DNA from: Marvania coccoides
Lineage: Eukaryota > Chlorophyta > Trebouxiophyceae > Chlorellales > Chlorellaceae
Direction of reading: 5' to 3'
DNA length: 64,000 nucleotides
Assembly: GCA_963854735.1 (NCBI GenBank)
Contig: OY978101.1
Span: 620,001 to 684,000 of the forward strand
This document shows positions 1 through 11,774 of this stretch, in pieces (the stretch's first letter is position 1; every line of letters starts with the position of its first letter). The translations under genes were made by a program, and so were the position numbers. The notes beneath the pieces are model-generated. The model had not been told where the DNA came from. It searched no databases and saw only the letters and a program-made list of their open reading frames with translations.

Positions 1-84
1 AAGCACGCGGCCATTGTGATGATGGTGGGGCAGATGAACAAAGCTATAGCCACGCTGAAAGACCTGAGCACAAGCAGACGATGA
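1..84 (+). CDS. C-terminal end of an upstream gene (partial)
   Basis: The window opens inside an open frame of 27 codons ending in TGA at 82-84. It starts KHAAIVMMVGQ and ends LKDLSTSRR. The composition is GC-rich and codon-like, and it gives way at once to AT-rich sequence, as at the 3' ends of other genes here. The family cannot be recognised from so short a piece. It could also be chance. Confidence 0.45.
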   Translation, partial: KHAAIVMMVGQMNKAIATLKDLSTSRR

Positions 85-315
85 TGCTGATTACATTTAT
101 ATAAATTAATGACTTTGTATTTTTACCTGTCGACTATTGAAGTCCCCATGCGACACCACACGCGCATGCGAACATGGAGGGTAGCATCGACGTAATTTGA
201 GAGAGTTCAGAGGCAGCAGCTGACTGGACAAGTTTTGAAAAATGAATTGGCGCCTCGGCTTTGCTGCGGCTCTCTTTCTCTCTCGCCCCAAAAAACATTA
301 AAAAAATTGTTGAAA

Positions 316-2204
316 ATGGCAGACAAGAAGCCTCCGCCCAAGCGTCTTGGCACGCTGAGTTCAGGCATAGGATCGAAAACCGGCGATGAGAAGCGGGCAG
401 GCGAGTGCTATGGCATGGAATTTTCGCTTAATTTATACATTCGTGTATATTTCATTTATATATAGATATAGTCGCGTTGCACCCAAGACGGGCCCAAAGA
501 CTATTATTTATCAAATTCGCATGAAATTTTTCCCGCAGGTTCTTCAGCAGGTGCTGGCCCCTCATCAGGCCCCACTGGCGGCAGCCTGGCATCAAAGGTA
601 AGCGACCGCACCTCCTAATGTCCTTTACGCCAATCCCTCCGCTCACAAATTTTCCACCGCCGCTGCAGTTCCGTCCCAAAAATTTCACCAAGCTAGAGGC
701 CGCAGCCCCTGAGCCGGCGCCCCCGACCGCGGCGCAGCAAGCCGCCGTACAGCCGCAGGCCCGAGACTTCAGGCGCATGCACAAGGGCAGCAGGGGGGGC
801 CCGCAGCAGATGCAGCAGCAGGTCATGTTTGGTGGCGGTATTGGCGGTGAGTAGATTCACACAGCATTGACGCGTAGAAAGAGACATTGCCCTTTCTACC
901 GCTCTAATTTATACATACATAGCTACGTCAAATAAATATGCATGCGCTCTTTTGATTCTCAACAGAAATTACTGTGTATACATTTTTTTAACTGAAAATT
1001 TGACGTGTTTTTTTGACACGCTGCAGCGGGAGCGTCCCATGCGAATGGTGGAGCAGCAGAAGTGGCGGGGACGAGCGGGCGCGGTGGCGGTGGAGGTGCA
1101 GGAGGAGGGGGCAGTGGAGGCAGTGGTGGAAAGTCCGGTGGTGCCAGCAGCAGTGGCAGGAAAAAGAGCGAACCAGAGAGCCCCATCTACAAAGTTACTA
1201 AAATTAAGAATAAAGAGGGGAAGACCGCGGATGGGGGCATGCAAAGCGACAGCAGCATGAGCAGCCTGAGCGACACAGATGACGAGGGATTCACCGAAGG
1301 GTCAGTCGGAAAAAAAAAACTGTAATTATTTTATCACAAGAATCCTTGTCTCTTCCTCCCTCATTCTCTCTCTCTTCACGAACCCTCTCCTTAATTTCTC
1401 AATCGGAACCTCCATCCTCTTGCCCTTATCATCACCAAGTTCCCCCCCTTTCGTTTTAGGTACTGGCCCAACGTCATTCCCCGCATGGAGCTCAATGCCG
1501 ACGACGGCGTCGTCCCCGAGGAACTCATGGCGCGCCCGCCCGAAGATTTTGCCTCCCTCATGTCGGAGATCGACTTCCTGGGGCAGCCCGACGACGGCGA
1601 CTGCGGGCTGATGCTGTTTCAGCTGCCCTCGGTGCTGCCGATCCCCGCACCAATGATCAACGCCAACGGTGCCCTCACAGAGGAGGGCCCCGGCCCCTCC
1701 AACGCGCCCACCACCGCCGAGGGCCGCCCCGCCTCCATTGCAGAGCTCCCGCCCACCAAAATCGGCAAGATTCTAGTGCTGGCGAGCGGGGCGGTGAAGC
1801 TGCAGATCGGAGAGACGCTGTTTGACGTGGCACCCGGCGTGCCTTGCACGATGCGGCAGGAGCTGGCGGTGGTGGACCCTGTTTCGAAGGAGTGCACGAT
1901 GCTGGGGGACGTCACCCGGCGGCTGGTGGTGACCCCGGACATCGAGCAGCTGCTGAGCAACGCCCCGCTGCCGCAGTGGAAGAAAGTAGGACGAAAGTCG
2001 AAGAAGGCGCCAGGGAAGAAGTCGGCGGGGCGGCGGGCGGCGGTGGTCGAGTCGGAATCATCAGACTCTTCGTCGTCGTCCTCGGAGGAGGAGGATAACA
2101 AAGATGAGGTGGAAAAGGCGGCGGCGGTAGCGGCGGCGGCAGGTGCTGCAGGGCAGCCTGCGACTGGGGATGGGGACGTGGTGGTGAAAATGGAGACGGA
2201 TTAG
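316..2204 (+). CDS. RPC4: RNA polymerase III subunit RPC4 (C53/POLR3D)
   Basis: Subunit of RNA polymerase III that works with the RPC5/C37 subunit in initiation and termination of tRNA and 5S rRNA synthesis in the nucleus. Five exons (316-400, 539-597, 669-846, 1027-1300, 1460-2204) give 446 residues. The family's conserved C-terminal block is clear: KIGKILVLASGAVKLQIG, then LFDVAPG and a VVTPDIEQLL end. An upstream FRPKNFTKL motif and the LMLFQLPSVLPI motif also fit RPC4. The middle is a long Gly/Ser-rich linker and the C-terminus is acidic and Ser-rich (SSSSSEEE). Intron 1 uses a GC donor (G|GCGAGT at 401). The gene converges on TFIIF alpha. The family call is secure; the first exon is supported only by splice phase and sense. 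Confidence 0.88.
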
Positions 2205-2634
2205 ATGTTTTGTGGCATGGGGTGTTGCTGTGTCGGATTGTGGGGGGAGTGGAAGCGGTGGTTGATTTTTTTACGATGGCTGTTGGAAACAAAGAAATAG
2301 CGAGTTAGTGACAGTAGGAACAAGTGCCTTGCCGGGAATCTCATTTCTATAAGCATAACGGAGCTCACTTTGGTCCAATTACAGGGTGGTTTCTTGGCCT
2401 AGAATGTTAAAAAGATGATTCTCCTGAAAGGGAAGAACACGAAAAAGTGTCGATGGCCAATCACTATAATCGCGACTTTCGGAAATTCACCACAGTATAT
2501 GTCTGTTTTTGATGTACGAAAGCTGATTTCGGGGGCGACTGAGGAAATAACTTGTTTCTAGGTGCACATTTCTCAACGGCGGTAAATCAATATCACACAG
2601 ACCAAAGAACAACGACGCTTGCTCCTCCTCTGGT
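2205..2634. other. Gap between convergent genes
   Basis: About 430 bp between the stop codons of RPC4 and TFIIF alpha. It holds the 3' untranslated regions of both genes. No other structure was seen. Confidence 0.6.
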
Positions 2635-4144
2635 TCACTTCAACACTAAAAACTTTCTTCCTTCATCGTCTGTGGTGGGGTCCAGCTTGGCCACCCGTTT
2701 CACGATTTGCGAAAACTGCTTCCGCTCGTTGCCGCCACTCAGCCGCGCCCCAAACTCCGAAACGATCTCCTTCAGCAGCATGCGCCCCCTGCTGTGCAGC
2801 AGCTCCACCACCTCCGCGTCCGTAGGCATCCCCAGCGCAGCTGCCGCTGCCGGCTCAACTCTCGCTCTTTTCGGCGCCGTCTGCGCCTGCTGCTCCTCTT
2901 TCACTGGCGCCGCTGCGGGCGGTGGAGACGCCTTCCGCTTCTTACCGCCACCTCCCATCTCCACTGCAGCAGCAGCAGCTGCTGCCGGCGCTGCTCCTGC
3001 CGCCACTTGCCCTGGCAAAAACTCATCCGCCATGCGATCCAAGTCCTCCTCGTCCTCTGCGTCATCATCATCATCGTCCCCGTCTTCATCCGACGCCCCA
3101 GAGCCCTCGCTATCGTTCAGCCCCCCATCCCGCATCATCCGCCGAATGGCTCGCTTCACCTTGCTCGCATCCATGTCGCCCTCGCCGTCGCTGTCGCTCA
3201 CAGCCGGGCGCGGCACGGGGCTGGCTTCCACCTCCCCGTCGCTACCGCTGCCCATCTCTAAATCGTCGTCCGCTGCTTGAGATTCGTGCTCCCAGTCTTC
3301 AGCGTCTACCGGCTTTGGAACGTACACGGCTTCATCCATGGTCAACGGAGGAGCTGCGCCCGCGTCGTCATAGTCTCTCGGCCCAGGTTTCTGCGCGCCA
3401 GCGCTCCCTGGCCGGCCCACGCCGCCCGGGGCGGCGGCCGCCAACGACGCCGCCCGAGCTTTGATGTCTTTCCATTCCGCGTCGCTGTCGGCATCGTCGT
3501 CGCCCGCAGGGACGCCCGCGCCGCCGGGCTCGGCGGCTTCGGTGACGCCGATGGCTTCCGCCAGGCGCAGGTTGGCGCGCTCGGCCTGCAGGCGGCGGTG
3601 CTTCATTTGCGCCTCTGCGTCCTCCAAACTGCACACGACGGGCAAAGCCACAATTTTGTAGATACATGATGCAAAAAAGAAATGGCGCTTCAACGAGGGT
3701 TATGGTGCTATATATAGAGAGATCGCTAAAATCCGCCCTCAGAAGAATAAGCTAAGGCAGCATCTGCAAAAATTGCGCGTGAACGAGCTGAGCTGCTTAC
3801 TTGATTTCTCCCCGCATCGTGACCGGCTTGAAAGTGGCCCACTCGGAGACGGGGATGGCCAGAAAATCGTCGGACCCGCGCTGCTTGATGAGGATGAAGT
3901 AGTTGGAGGGGGTGGCCCCAGACAGGCCACCGCTGTCAGGGGCGCCTTTAAACTTTGTAGGGGCAGCTGCTGCGGCAGGGCCGCCCTCCAGGGCCCACCC
4001 GCCGCCGACGGCCTCGTCCTGCCGCGCCAGGCGCCACTCCCCGGGCGCCCGCAGATCGGGCACATCCCCAGGAAACTTGCCCAGCACAAATTTTTGCAAG
4101 CTGCGGTCGGCGCCCGCTGCGCGCACCGTGTGCTCCCTCGACAT
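2635..4144 (-). CDS. TFIIFA: Transcription initiation factor TFIIF alpha subunit (RAP74)
   Basis: Large subunit of TFIIF, which brings RNA polymerase II to promoters. Two exons (4144-3801 and 3628-2635) encode 445 residues. The N-terminal half of the dimerisation fold is visible (SNYFILIKQRGSDDFLAIPV, then WATFKPVTMRGEI), followed by LEDAEAQMKHRRL, which matches the conserved end of that domain. A long acidic, Ala/Asp-rich middle follows. The C-terminus is a winged helix (PTDAEVVELLHSRGRMLLKE ending in KRVAKLDP), the part that binds the FCP1 phosphatase in known homologues. The protein is shorter than human RAP74 (about 517 residues). It is convergent with RPC4, another polymerase-associated factor. 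Confidence 0.88.
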
Positions 4145-5060
4145 CGGTGATCAGTTGGTGGGGGTGGAGATCGGGGTGGCGGGGTGGCAGTGAGCGAGGT
4201 GCGGGTTTTGTGAGGGATTTTGTAAAAATAATGATGGAAAAATAATTTGATTGCTTTTTGCGAGGTGTTTCGTGGTCTGCTTCTCGGTAGCGCTGTGAGG
4301 CGAACGAGGTGGCTGCGAAAAAAAATGTTTTGCTATAAAATGCTGCGCAAACAATCGAACAGGTTTTGGCTTTGGTTGAGCCTTGTCATTTTTCAAATAA
4401 AATTATGACAGCTCAACATGTTACATGTTCCCAACATGCATGCAGCCGCTTTGATTTCACCATTTCTTGGCTTTTGGTGTTTGAGTCAGGCAACGGCTTA
4501 AGAATGGTGGCACAATTAAAAGCACTGCCAGAAGAAGTTGTTTCCTCATTACAGTACCTGGGGCATACGATCCCACCGGTGGAAGGGGGTACTCCGCCTT
4601 ACTGTGGCGGGGTGAGTGGCACGTCGCCTTGCAGGTCTCTATAAGAGCGCCTTCGGTAGTAGACGTTACAACAATATGTAAACCCATTAAATCGTTACCC
4701 GGGTGGGGTTACGTATTGGTGTAACTTACCCTTTCTTGCCTCATTAAACCCATTAAACCCATTATTGAAAAAAAATGTGGAATAGGAAAGGAAGTACTAT
4801 CTAGTGTATAATCGGCAGCTCTAAGTGAGAAAGGAGGTAAAGAGGAAAAGAGGTAAAGAGGAAAAGAGGAACAGCAGAATAGCCGAAGATCAGAAGAGCA
4901 GGAAAATAATGCCAAATATTTCTTTAGTACAAGCTTATCAAATATGTATATATTTATATTTATTTAACTATTCCTGGAAAGCACCCGTGGAAAATAAAAG
5001 TATTCACCAGTTCTGGGTTTGGCTGTCTCGTCATCATTGCCTGTATAAATAACACCACAA
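4145..5060. other. Intergenic stretch with repeat R1 copy a
   Basis: No convincing gene. The part next to 4144 is the likely TFIIF alpha promoter. Repeat R1 copy a sits at 4578-4685, and just after it (4700-4732) the R1 tail recurs in inverted orientation, so the two tails could pair. Tandem short purine repeats follow at 4825-4870. Confidence 0.6.
4578..4685 (+). repeat. Dispersed repeat R1, copy a
   Basis: About 108 bp shared with 45965-46085 (inverted), 51971-52070 and, more diverged, 63610-63693. The core is a hairpin with left arm CTCCGCC, loop TTACTGT and right arm GGCGGGG, then GAGTGGCACGTCG and a tail GTAGACGTTACAACAATATG. It has no coding potential and its class is unknown. Confidence 0.8.
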
Positions 5061-7439
5061 TCATAACAGATTCAGACTTCTCTCGGCCCTCCATTTCGCC
5101 CAAAAGTCTCTGAAAATTGCCGAAGTGACTTGGGAAGACGCCTCCAAGCTGTACTTCCTCGCAGTGGCTAGCGCCGCCCTCCTCATGCCACGCAGATCGT
5201 GCTTCCCGTCCATAATTTGCGCCAGCACCTCGTGGGCGTTGGCTTCATCGGAGGTGTCGATGGCAAACGAATCAATCCCGGGGTCTGCAAACTCGTGCCT
5301 GGCCCCGATGGCCGGCAGAATGGGGACCACCCCCGCGGCCATGGCCTCCAGCCCCATCCGCCCAAACGTCTGCCGGCTTGAGAAATCGAGAAAAACTTCG
5401 CACTGCCGAAACATTTCCGGCATATGAGTGGGCTTCACGGTGCCCACAATATTCAACAGTGACTTCCTGACGAAGGTGTTATTTCTCGACCGCAGGTACA
5501 GGTTCATGTCTGGTCGAGGGCACCCAAAGAACGTAGCGTTGATTCTGTCAGCCCTGTAAATCTCCGCCGCCCACGTCAAAATTCGCATTGTTTCGTACGG
5601 GTTCTGCCGCTCATTCTCCAACGACACCATGGCGCACAGCTGCAGCGGGCCCTTGAAGGTCTGCTGGCCTGGGGTGTACAGCTGGGTGTCCACAGTGGGC
5701 GGGGCAAGAAATGCTTGCACGTTGAAGCGCGTCTGCAGCTGCTCCTGCAGCCACCGCGTATTGACAAACGTTAGGCCTTCGCTGGTGATGGCTCTGAAGC
5801 TGTCAGCCACCATCTCAGCTTTAGCATCGACGTCTTGCACGTAGTAAGCCGGCACAGCGTTGGTCCACTGGGAGCAAATTCTTTCCACAGTGAGGGCCGT
5901 GGTGGGGTGTGTGGCCACCACAAAGTCGTAAACCGTGCCCGCCTCCAGGAGCTCCTCCGCCACCTCCTCAGCAGTTGTGCCCATAAATCCGAGAAAAATG
6001 CCAGCAGCGTTGGCCCGCGGCAGCGCCCCCGTGAAGTCGCTCAGACGGTGGATGGGCACCGCTAGACGAACGTAGAAGCCGCTCTCCCACAGCCCCAGCG
6101 CCTCCTGCGCCAGTGACACCCAACTGCTGCGCAGCACAAACTTGTTTTTAGCGCTCATGGGGTTGAGGATGAAAATTGCGCTGGCATCGTGCCGGAGGGC
6201 CTCCGTAGACGCGGGGAAGTGGCGCTGCAGCCGTTCTTGCACTCGGCGCACGTTCATGTACTGATGTTGTACTGTTGGCTCGACTGAGTATAACGCTCGT
6301 CTCCGCTTGAATGTCAATCTTTCTGCTGCGAACGGTCGCTCATGGCCGGGAATTGATGGCACATAGCTCAAGGGCGTCATCACCACACGGAATCCGAGCT
6401 GCCGGATGAAGAGCGAGAAGTTGCTCTCATCGTTTGAGCGCAGCGAAAACAGCAGCTTGTGCAGAATCCCCGACGGCTCGAAGATCTCGCGGCGGTAGGC
6501 GATGGGGGAGCCGCTGAGAGCGGGCAGCTCCAGAAGCCTGTTGTCGGAGAGGAGAAACGCCAGCTTGGACACCATCGCGTTCTTCACGGCCCCGTTGTCT
6601 GGCACCCACTCATAAAGGTAGGGCTGCAGGTTTGAGCCGTGCAGCGTGGTGGACGCGTCATCCAGCGCGGGGATCGTCTTCTGCCAGGCGTCGTCTATGC
6701 CCGTCACAGCCCCCACGTCGGAATTCCGGTCCAGTACAGTGATCAGCGGCTCCAGCCAGTTTGCCGTCAGCTCGACGTCGCTCTGCAGCTGGACGATGTA
6801 CTCAAAGCCGGCGGCGGAGGCCGCGCGGCAGCCCGCGTTGAAAACGCTCCCCCTCCTTTTATACCTGCAATGAAAATTACAAGTAGAATCATTGGCGTTG
6901 AAACTAAAATTGATGCCTGCTATCTGAACCGAATACATTTTATGATCGAAGCCCGTGGAATATTTTGCGATTCAATTCCCCCCTCCCATCTCTAAACCAA
7001 TTTCCTTACCAGGGCCGCATATCGCCGAGGAGTGTCAGATTCTTATAGCTGGCCAGCCGTTGCACCCAATCTGGATAATTCCGCCAGCCATACTCATCCA
7101 CCACGTACACATAGGAGTAATCAGTGTGCCGTTTCCAGGAGTCTAGGCATGCGAATATGTGGTCCATTTCTCCGCGGGTTGTGACAACCACCGCCACTGC
7201 TTGATCGGGGGACGGCGGCGGCCATGGCACAATTAAAGGGGGTGCCTGAGATGTATGATTAGTAGGCGTTGGGTTAGCGGTTAAAAAGAGGTTAGAAAAT
7301 GGCAGATTGGGAGGATGGAACTCACATGGAAACAAGATCCCCCCGCAAGCCCTGCAGAGCTGAAAGCCTGCAAACCAACAAGCCAGCTGACGACCAAAGA
7401 TCCCGAAAGGCAAACCAACAGAAGAAGCGGTAAATGCAT
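5061..7439 (-). CDS. Two-domain glycosyltransferase (GT2-like plus GT4-like), paralogue A
   Basis: Predicted type II Golgi/ER membrane glycosyltransferase; donor and acceptor are unknown. Exons 7439-7326, 7245-7010 and 6864-5061 give 717 residues. Residues 1-25 form a signal anchor (LPLLLLVCLSGSLVVSWLVG). A GT2-like GT-A region follows (AVAVVVTTRGEMDHIFACLD, then FEYIVQLQSDVELTANWL). The C-terminal half is GT-B/GT4-like (FKGPLQLCAMVSLENERQNP, INATFFGCPRPDMNLYL, FGRMGLEAMAAGVVPILP). In the GT4 EX7E motif the second Glu is present (LEAM) but the first is Gln. It heads a three-gene tandem array with paralogues B and C. The upstream exon start was chosen because it supplies the anchor and joins in phase, as in B and C. 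Confidence 0.8.
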
Positions 7440-8571
7440 TTCTGAAGGCGTCCGGCGCCCGCTCTTTGGCCTTTGGCGGTGGGGAAATGCCGCAAGAGTC
7501 ATTGTATTTTCACAGATGTTTGGTCTGCCAGTGGGGATTGCTCCGTAAGCTGGAGAAAGCTCGTAAACGGCATTATTGCTGCTAGATGGAAGTGTATAAG
7601 CGATGCATCGATGTGCTACTTTGAGAGTGCGCAATATTTTCAAAAAAAGTAATCAATTAATTCTTGTTGGGGGACCTCACGTACGGAGGCAGTCTCAATG
7701 GGATCCCTCGATATAAGTGCGGCATTAGTCTGCAACTGATTGTAAGGAAGAACGGGGGGTGAACATGCCCGTTTGAGTAAAGTGTCGAGGAAGCTGCCTC
7801 GGTAGGGTGAGGGAGCAAGACGAAAGAAAGAAAGAAAATTGGCGATGATTACTCGACGGCCAACAAACTCATAAATTCTTTCTAGATTTAAACTTGATCT
7901 AGTTTACTTGTTTAGAATTATGCTCCGGCCAAACTGGATCCGAACGCACCCCCCCCCCCCACCCCCCCACCCCACCCCCCACCCCTCCCCCAACACCCCC
8001 AAGCACGCTGTCCGAACGAGAAGAGGTCACTATAAACTGATTGCAACAGCTTGTTTTAGAAACGCCATATTTAATTTGTTATTATTATAGTAGGCCAGTT
8101 GCTGTGTATATTTGATCTGATCCAGCAGAGGCAGAAGCCAACCGAGCCGTCTGTCTGCATGAAGCTGCTCGAGTCCGGGCTGCTCCCGGCCGTGTCCACA
8201 CGGTGCGGTACAGGGTGGCCTCGCGCGCGGGCTGCACGCTGTCCGAACGAGAAGAGATCATGCAGCTTAAACAGCAAGCTGCACTTTGGAAAATTTAGCG
8301 CGTCGAATTGTTAACATTACAGCAAATCGGCGTTATTGTTAACTATAAACAGTGATCGTATTTGGTATCCACATGAAGAAGTAAAAAACAAGGAAAAAAA
8401 TCATGGAAAAGCAATTAGTAGTAGCATTATTTTTTATTTTTTTAACGCCTTATAATTATTTCAAAACAACCTTTGTTTATGCGTATGTCCAGACAAAAAT
8501 ATCAAAATGCTCAGAATGTCCTTATTTTTTTTTGGATAGAGGAAGGAAAAAGGGTAAAATGAAAGTCGTCA
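7440..8571. other. Spacer between glycosyltransferases A and B
   Basis: No gene seen. It contains a C-rich low-complexity tract (7949-7998) and a 27-nt direct repeat with one mismatch (8003-8029 and 8234-8260, sharing CTGTCCGAACGAGAAGAG). The rest is AT-rich. Confidence 0.6.
7949..7998. repeat. C-rich simple tract
   Basis: Runs of C broken by single A or T over about 50 bp. It is low-complexity DNA. Reading frames across it are meaningless. Confidence 0.85.
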
Positions 8572-10952
8572 TCATGAGGAGTACGCTTGGCTCCGCTGTG
8601 CTCTCCAGTTTTGCCAAAACTCCCTGAATATCATGGCAGTCGCTTTGGAAGACGCCGTCAAGCTGTACTTGGAGGCGCTGGCGACCGCTGCCTTTCGCAT
8701 GGCCACCAGGTCGTGCTCCCCATTTGCAATTTCATGTAGGAGCGTATGGATGCCAGAGTCATCAGATGTGTCAATGAAAAATGCGTTGATGCCGGGCACA
8801 GAGAACTCGTTTCGACCGCCAATATTCGGCATGATGGGCACCGCGCCGCTGGCTGCCGCCTCGAGCCCCATCCGCCCGAATGCCCGCCACGCTGAAAAGT
8901 CCAGGAAGAGATCGCAGCGCTGCAGCACACTCTGCATCTGGTAGCGGTTCAGAGCGCCCAGGATGTTGAGCACCGATTTTTTTACGTAGCTGTTGTTCTG
9001 CTGGATCAAAAACTCGTTGATCTCTGCCCGCGAGCACCCAAACACCGTCGCATTCACTTTTTCGGCCCCAAACATCGTCATCGCCCACGTCATGATCTTC
9101 AGTGTCTCAAAAGGGTACTGCTTGGGCTGAAACACCGACACCATGGCGCACAGATTCAACGGTCCGGCGCTTTGGGCAATTTTGCGGGCAGGCTTGAAGA
9201 ATTCTGTGTCCACTGAGGGCGGCAGGATGACAGAATTCACGTGGAACTCCTCATACAGCTGGTCATGCAGCCACCGCGTGTTGACAAGCGTCAGCGCGTG
9301 CACACCGATGGCCTTGAAGCTCTCCGCCATGGCCTCGGAGTTGGACTCGTTGTCTTCCACGAAGTAGGCGGGCGCTGTGTTGGGCCACTCGGAGCACAGC
9401 CGGGCGACGGTGAACGCGGTAGAGGGGTGAGTAGCCACCACGAAATCGTAAACAGTGCCGATGGAAAGCAGCTCGTCCGCCACAGCCTCCGGCGTCATTC
9501 CCTGAAACCCGATGAAAATGCCGGCGGAGTTGGCGCGGGGAAAGGCGCTGTTTAGTTCTGGTAGCAGATGCAGCGGTACCGCCAGCCGCACGTAAAAGCC
9601 GTTTTGCCACAGGCCCAGCGCCTCTTGCACCAGAGAGACCCAGCTGCTGCGCAGCACAAACTTGGATTTGGTGGACATGGCGTTGAGGATGAACAGCGCG
9701 CTGGTGTCGTGCCGCAACGCCTCCAGGGAGGCAGGCAAGTGCCCCTGCAGCCGCGCCTGCATCTCCTGCAGCCGCTTGTTCACCTCAAACGATTTCTCCG
9801 CGTCCTCTAAGTCTGCTGCTACCGCTGCGTACTGCTCTGCACCCCCCATCGCCGCCTTCATCGCGCGCTTTGCAGCGCCCAGCGGCTGGGTTTGGTGGAC
9901 GTAGGACGCCGGCACCACAACCTGCTTCCAGCCGCGGTTCGCAAGGAGTGCCGAAAAGCGGCGGCCGTCGCGGGAGTCTGCTGAAAACAGCTCGTCCTCA
10001 AAGATCCCTTCGGTTCGGAAAACCTCGCTGCGGAAGGCAGTGGCCATGCTGTGTAGAAAGGGCATCTCCAGCAGTCGGTTGTCGGTCAGCAGAAACGCCA
10101 GCTTGGACACCCAGTCTGCTTGCCACTCTGAGAGCAGCGGGGTAGAAAGTTGTGTTTCCGAAGCGTTGGTGGTGCTCAAGTCTAGGAGGCTCGGCTGCCA
10201 TTGCCCCGAATTGCTCAGCGGGGCCACTGCCCCCACGCTGGGCCTCTGCTCGAGGACCGCTATCAGCGGAGGCAACCAGTTGGAGGTGAGTACGGCGTCA
10301 CTTTGCAGCCGCACGATGTACTGGAAACCGGCAGCAACGGCAGCGTGGAAGCCTGCATTGCCGATATGTTTTCTGTACAGGAAAAACGGGGTTGAAATGT
10401 AAATTCTGGAAAGGAAAAAAATAAATAAAGACAGCAAAAATGCACCCATTTGGTCGACGGGTGATTTCTGTCACACTTGTGGACTGCATACAAAAAGCAC
10501 TTCGCCTTTCCTAAAATGTGGGGAATGAATTCTTGCCTTCCGGTCACAATTGTCAGGTTGCTGTAACTCAAAGCCAGGCGCTCCAACCAGGGCCCATCGT
10601 ATTCCAAGCCAGATTCGTCTACCAGGAACACGAACGAATTGACTGTGTGCGCGTGCCAGGAGTCCAAGCACGAGAAGAGGTCGTTCTGACCCCCGTCATC
10701 AGTGATCACAATGGCGACCTTCTGGCCGGAGGGGGCGGGCCATTGGCGCCGCGAAGAAAGCTGCGATAACAATAAAAGCAAATGTGAGTTTAGAATGGGC
10801 TCAGAACTGGAGAGGGCGAGCAATATGTAGCTCACCACCCCATTCCTGCAATACGATGGAGACCGCTCGATCACTATTATGAGGAAGAGCGGCAGCAGGA
10901 ACGCCAAGATTTTGTCGAGGACCGAACGCTGCCACTGCCGCTGTCGCTTCAT
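8572..10952 (-). CDS. Two-domain glycosyltransferase (GT2-like plus GT4-like), paralogue B
   Basis: Paralogue of A with the same plan. Exons 10952-10836, 10760-10537 and 10405-8572 give 724 residues. A short basic N-terminus precedes the anchor ILAFLLPLFLIIVI (about residues 15-28). The GT2-like part has KVAIVITDDGGQNDLFSCLD and FQYIVRLQSDAVLTSNWLPP. The C-terminal GT4-like part has VNATVFGCSRAEINEFL and AFGRMGLEAAASGAVPIMP. The first Glu of EX7E is Arg here; the second is kept. Intron 2 needs a GC donor (AG|GCAAGA), because no GT site gives the right phase. Intron phases (0, then 2) match A and C. The substrate cannot be inferred. Confidence 0.8.
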
Positions 10953-11774
10953 GCCCGAAAATTAAACGCCAGTATTCGACAATTTTGGTTTATTATTTAC
11001 TCTCTCCTCAGATATCCGAATGGAGGGGGTTAATGGAAGATGCACATATATGATATCAACATATGCAGCAACCAGGCGCATATATAACCACAGGTAACGA
11101 CACGGCCCTTCGAAAATATTTCTGGCACGAACGACGAAAGGGGTTTGAAGCACTGCGCCAGGCGCGTGAGCGTAGTGCCTGCTTCGTGTTTTTATTTATT
11201 TAATTTTATGTTATCGCGAAATCTCCAAATATTGCCCTCCCAATGAAAAGGGAGAAAAGGAAGGCACATTGTCAAAAGTGGCGATGATGATTTTCGTGCT
11301 GCGCCTGCTTTGATTTCAAAGTATTTCAGGACACTCTTGGTCTGTCCTGAATGAAATACCTCTCAAGGATTATAAACTCGTCAGGAGGCCTACAGTGGGT
11401 GTATATCCTACTCTCTCTGGGAGAATTCCCAGAGCCAACCTGCGGCTGACGTTTAAAAATAGCATGGTTTCTAGAGACCCTTCTCTATAACATACATGGA
11501 AAGTGGTTATGCTTAAAGAACAGTTTATAATTAAGAAGGTTGATTCAATAATCTCAGCTCAGAGGCTCATAAGAGAAGGAAAAAACATGCGAATTCATGA
11601 TTTGAAAAGAGATATTATTTTTGATAAATGAAGGTAATTATTGGATAAAGCCGTATACCCGCCAAATAGTAGCGGAAATTTTATTAGAAAATTGAGCTTA
11701 GAATTAGGAAAAGATATTTATTCATTTCAGCCATTGAGTGCCGTCCTTCCCCTTCTCATCGCTGCCTGCCCTGC
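10953..11774. other. Spacer between glycosyltransferases B and C
   Basis: No gene seen; AT-rich. An 8-bp inverted repeat CTCTGGGA/TCCCAGAG with a 4-nt loop lies at 11415-11434. The part next to 10952 should hold the promoter of paralogue B. Confidence 0.6.

Noticed and set aside
7949..7998. C-rich tract as a telomere or i-motif element
   Set aside because: Irregular C runs without a fixed unit; best called low complexity.
11415..11434. Inverted repeat CTCTGGGA/TCCCAGAG as a terminator or operator
   Set aside because: A single 8-bp stem in a eukaryotic spacer with no gene end beside it; likely chance.
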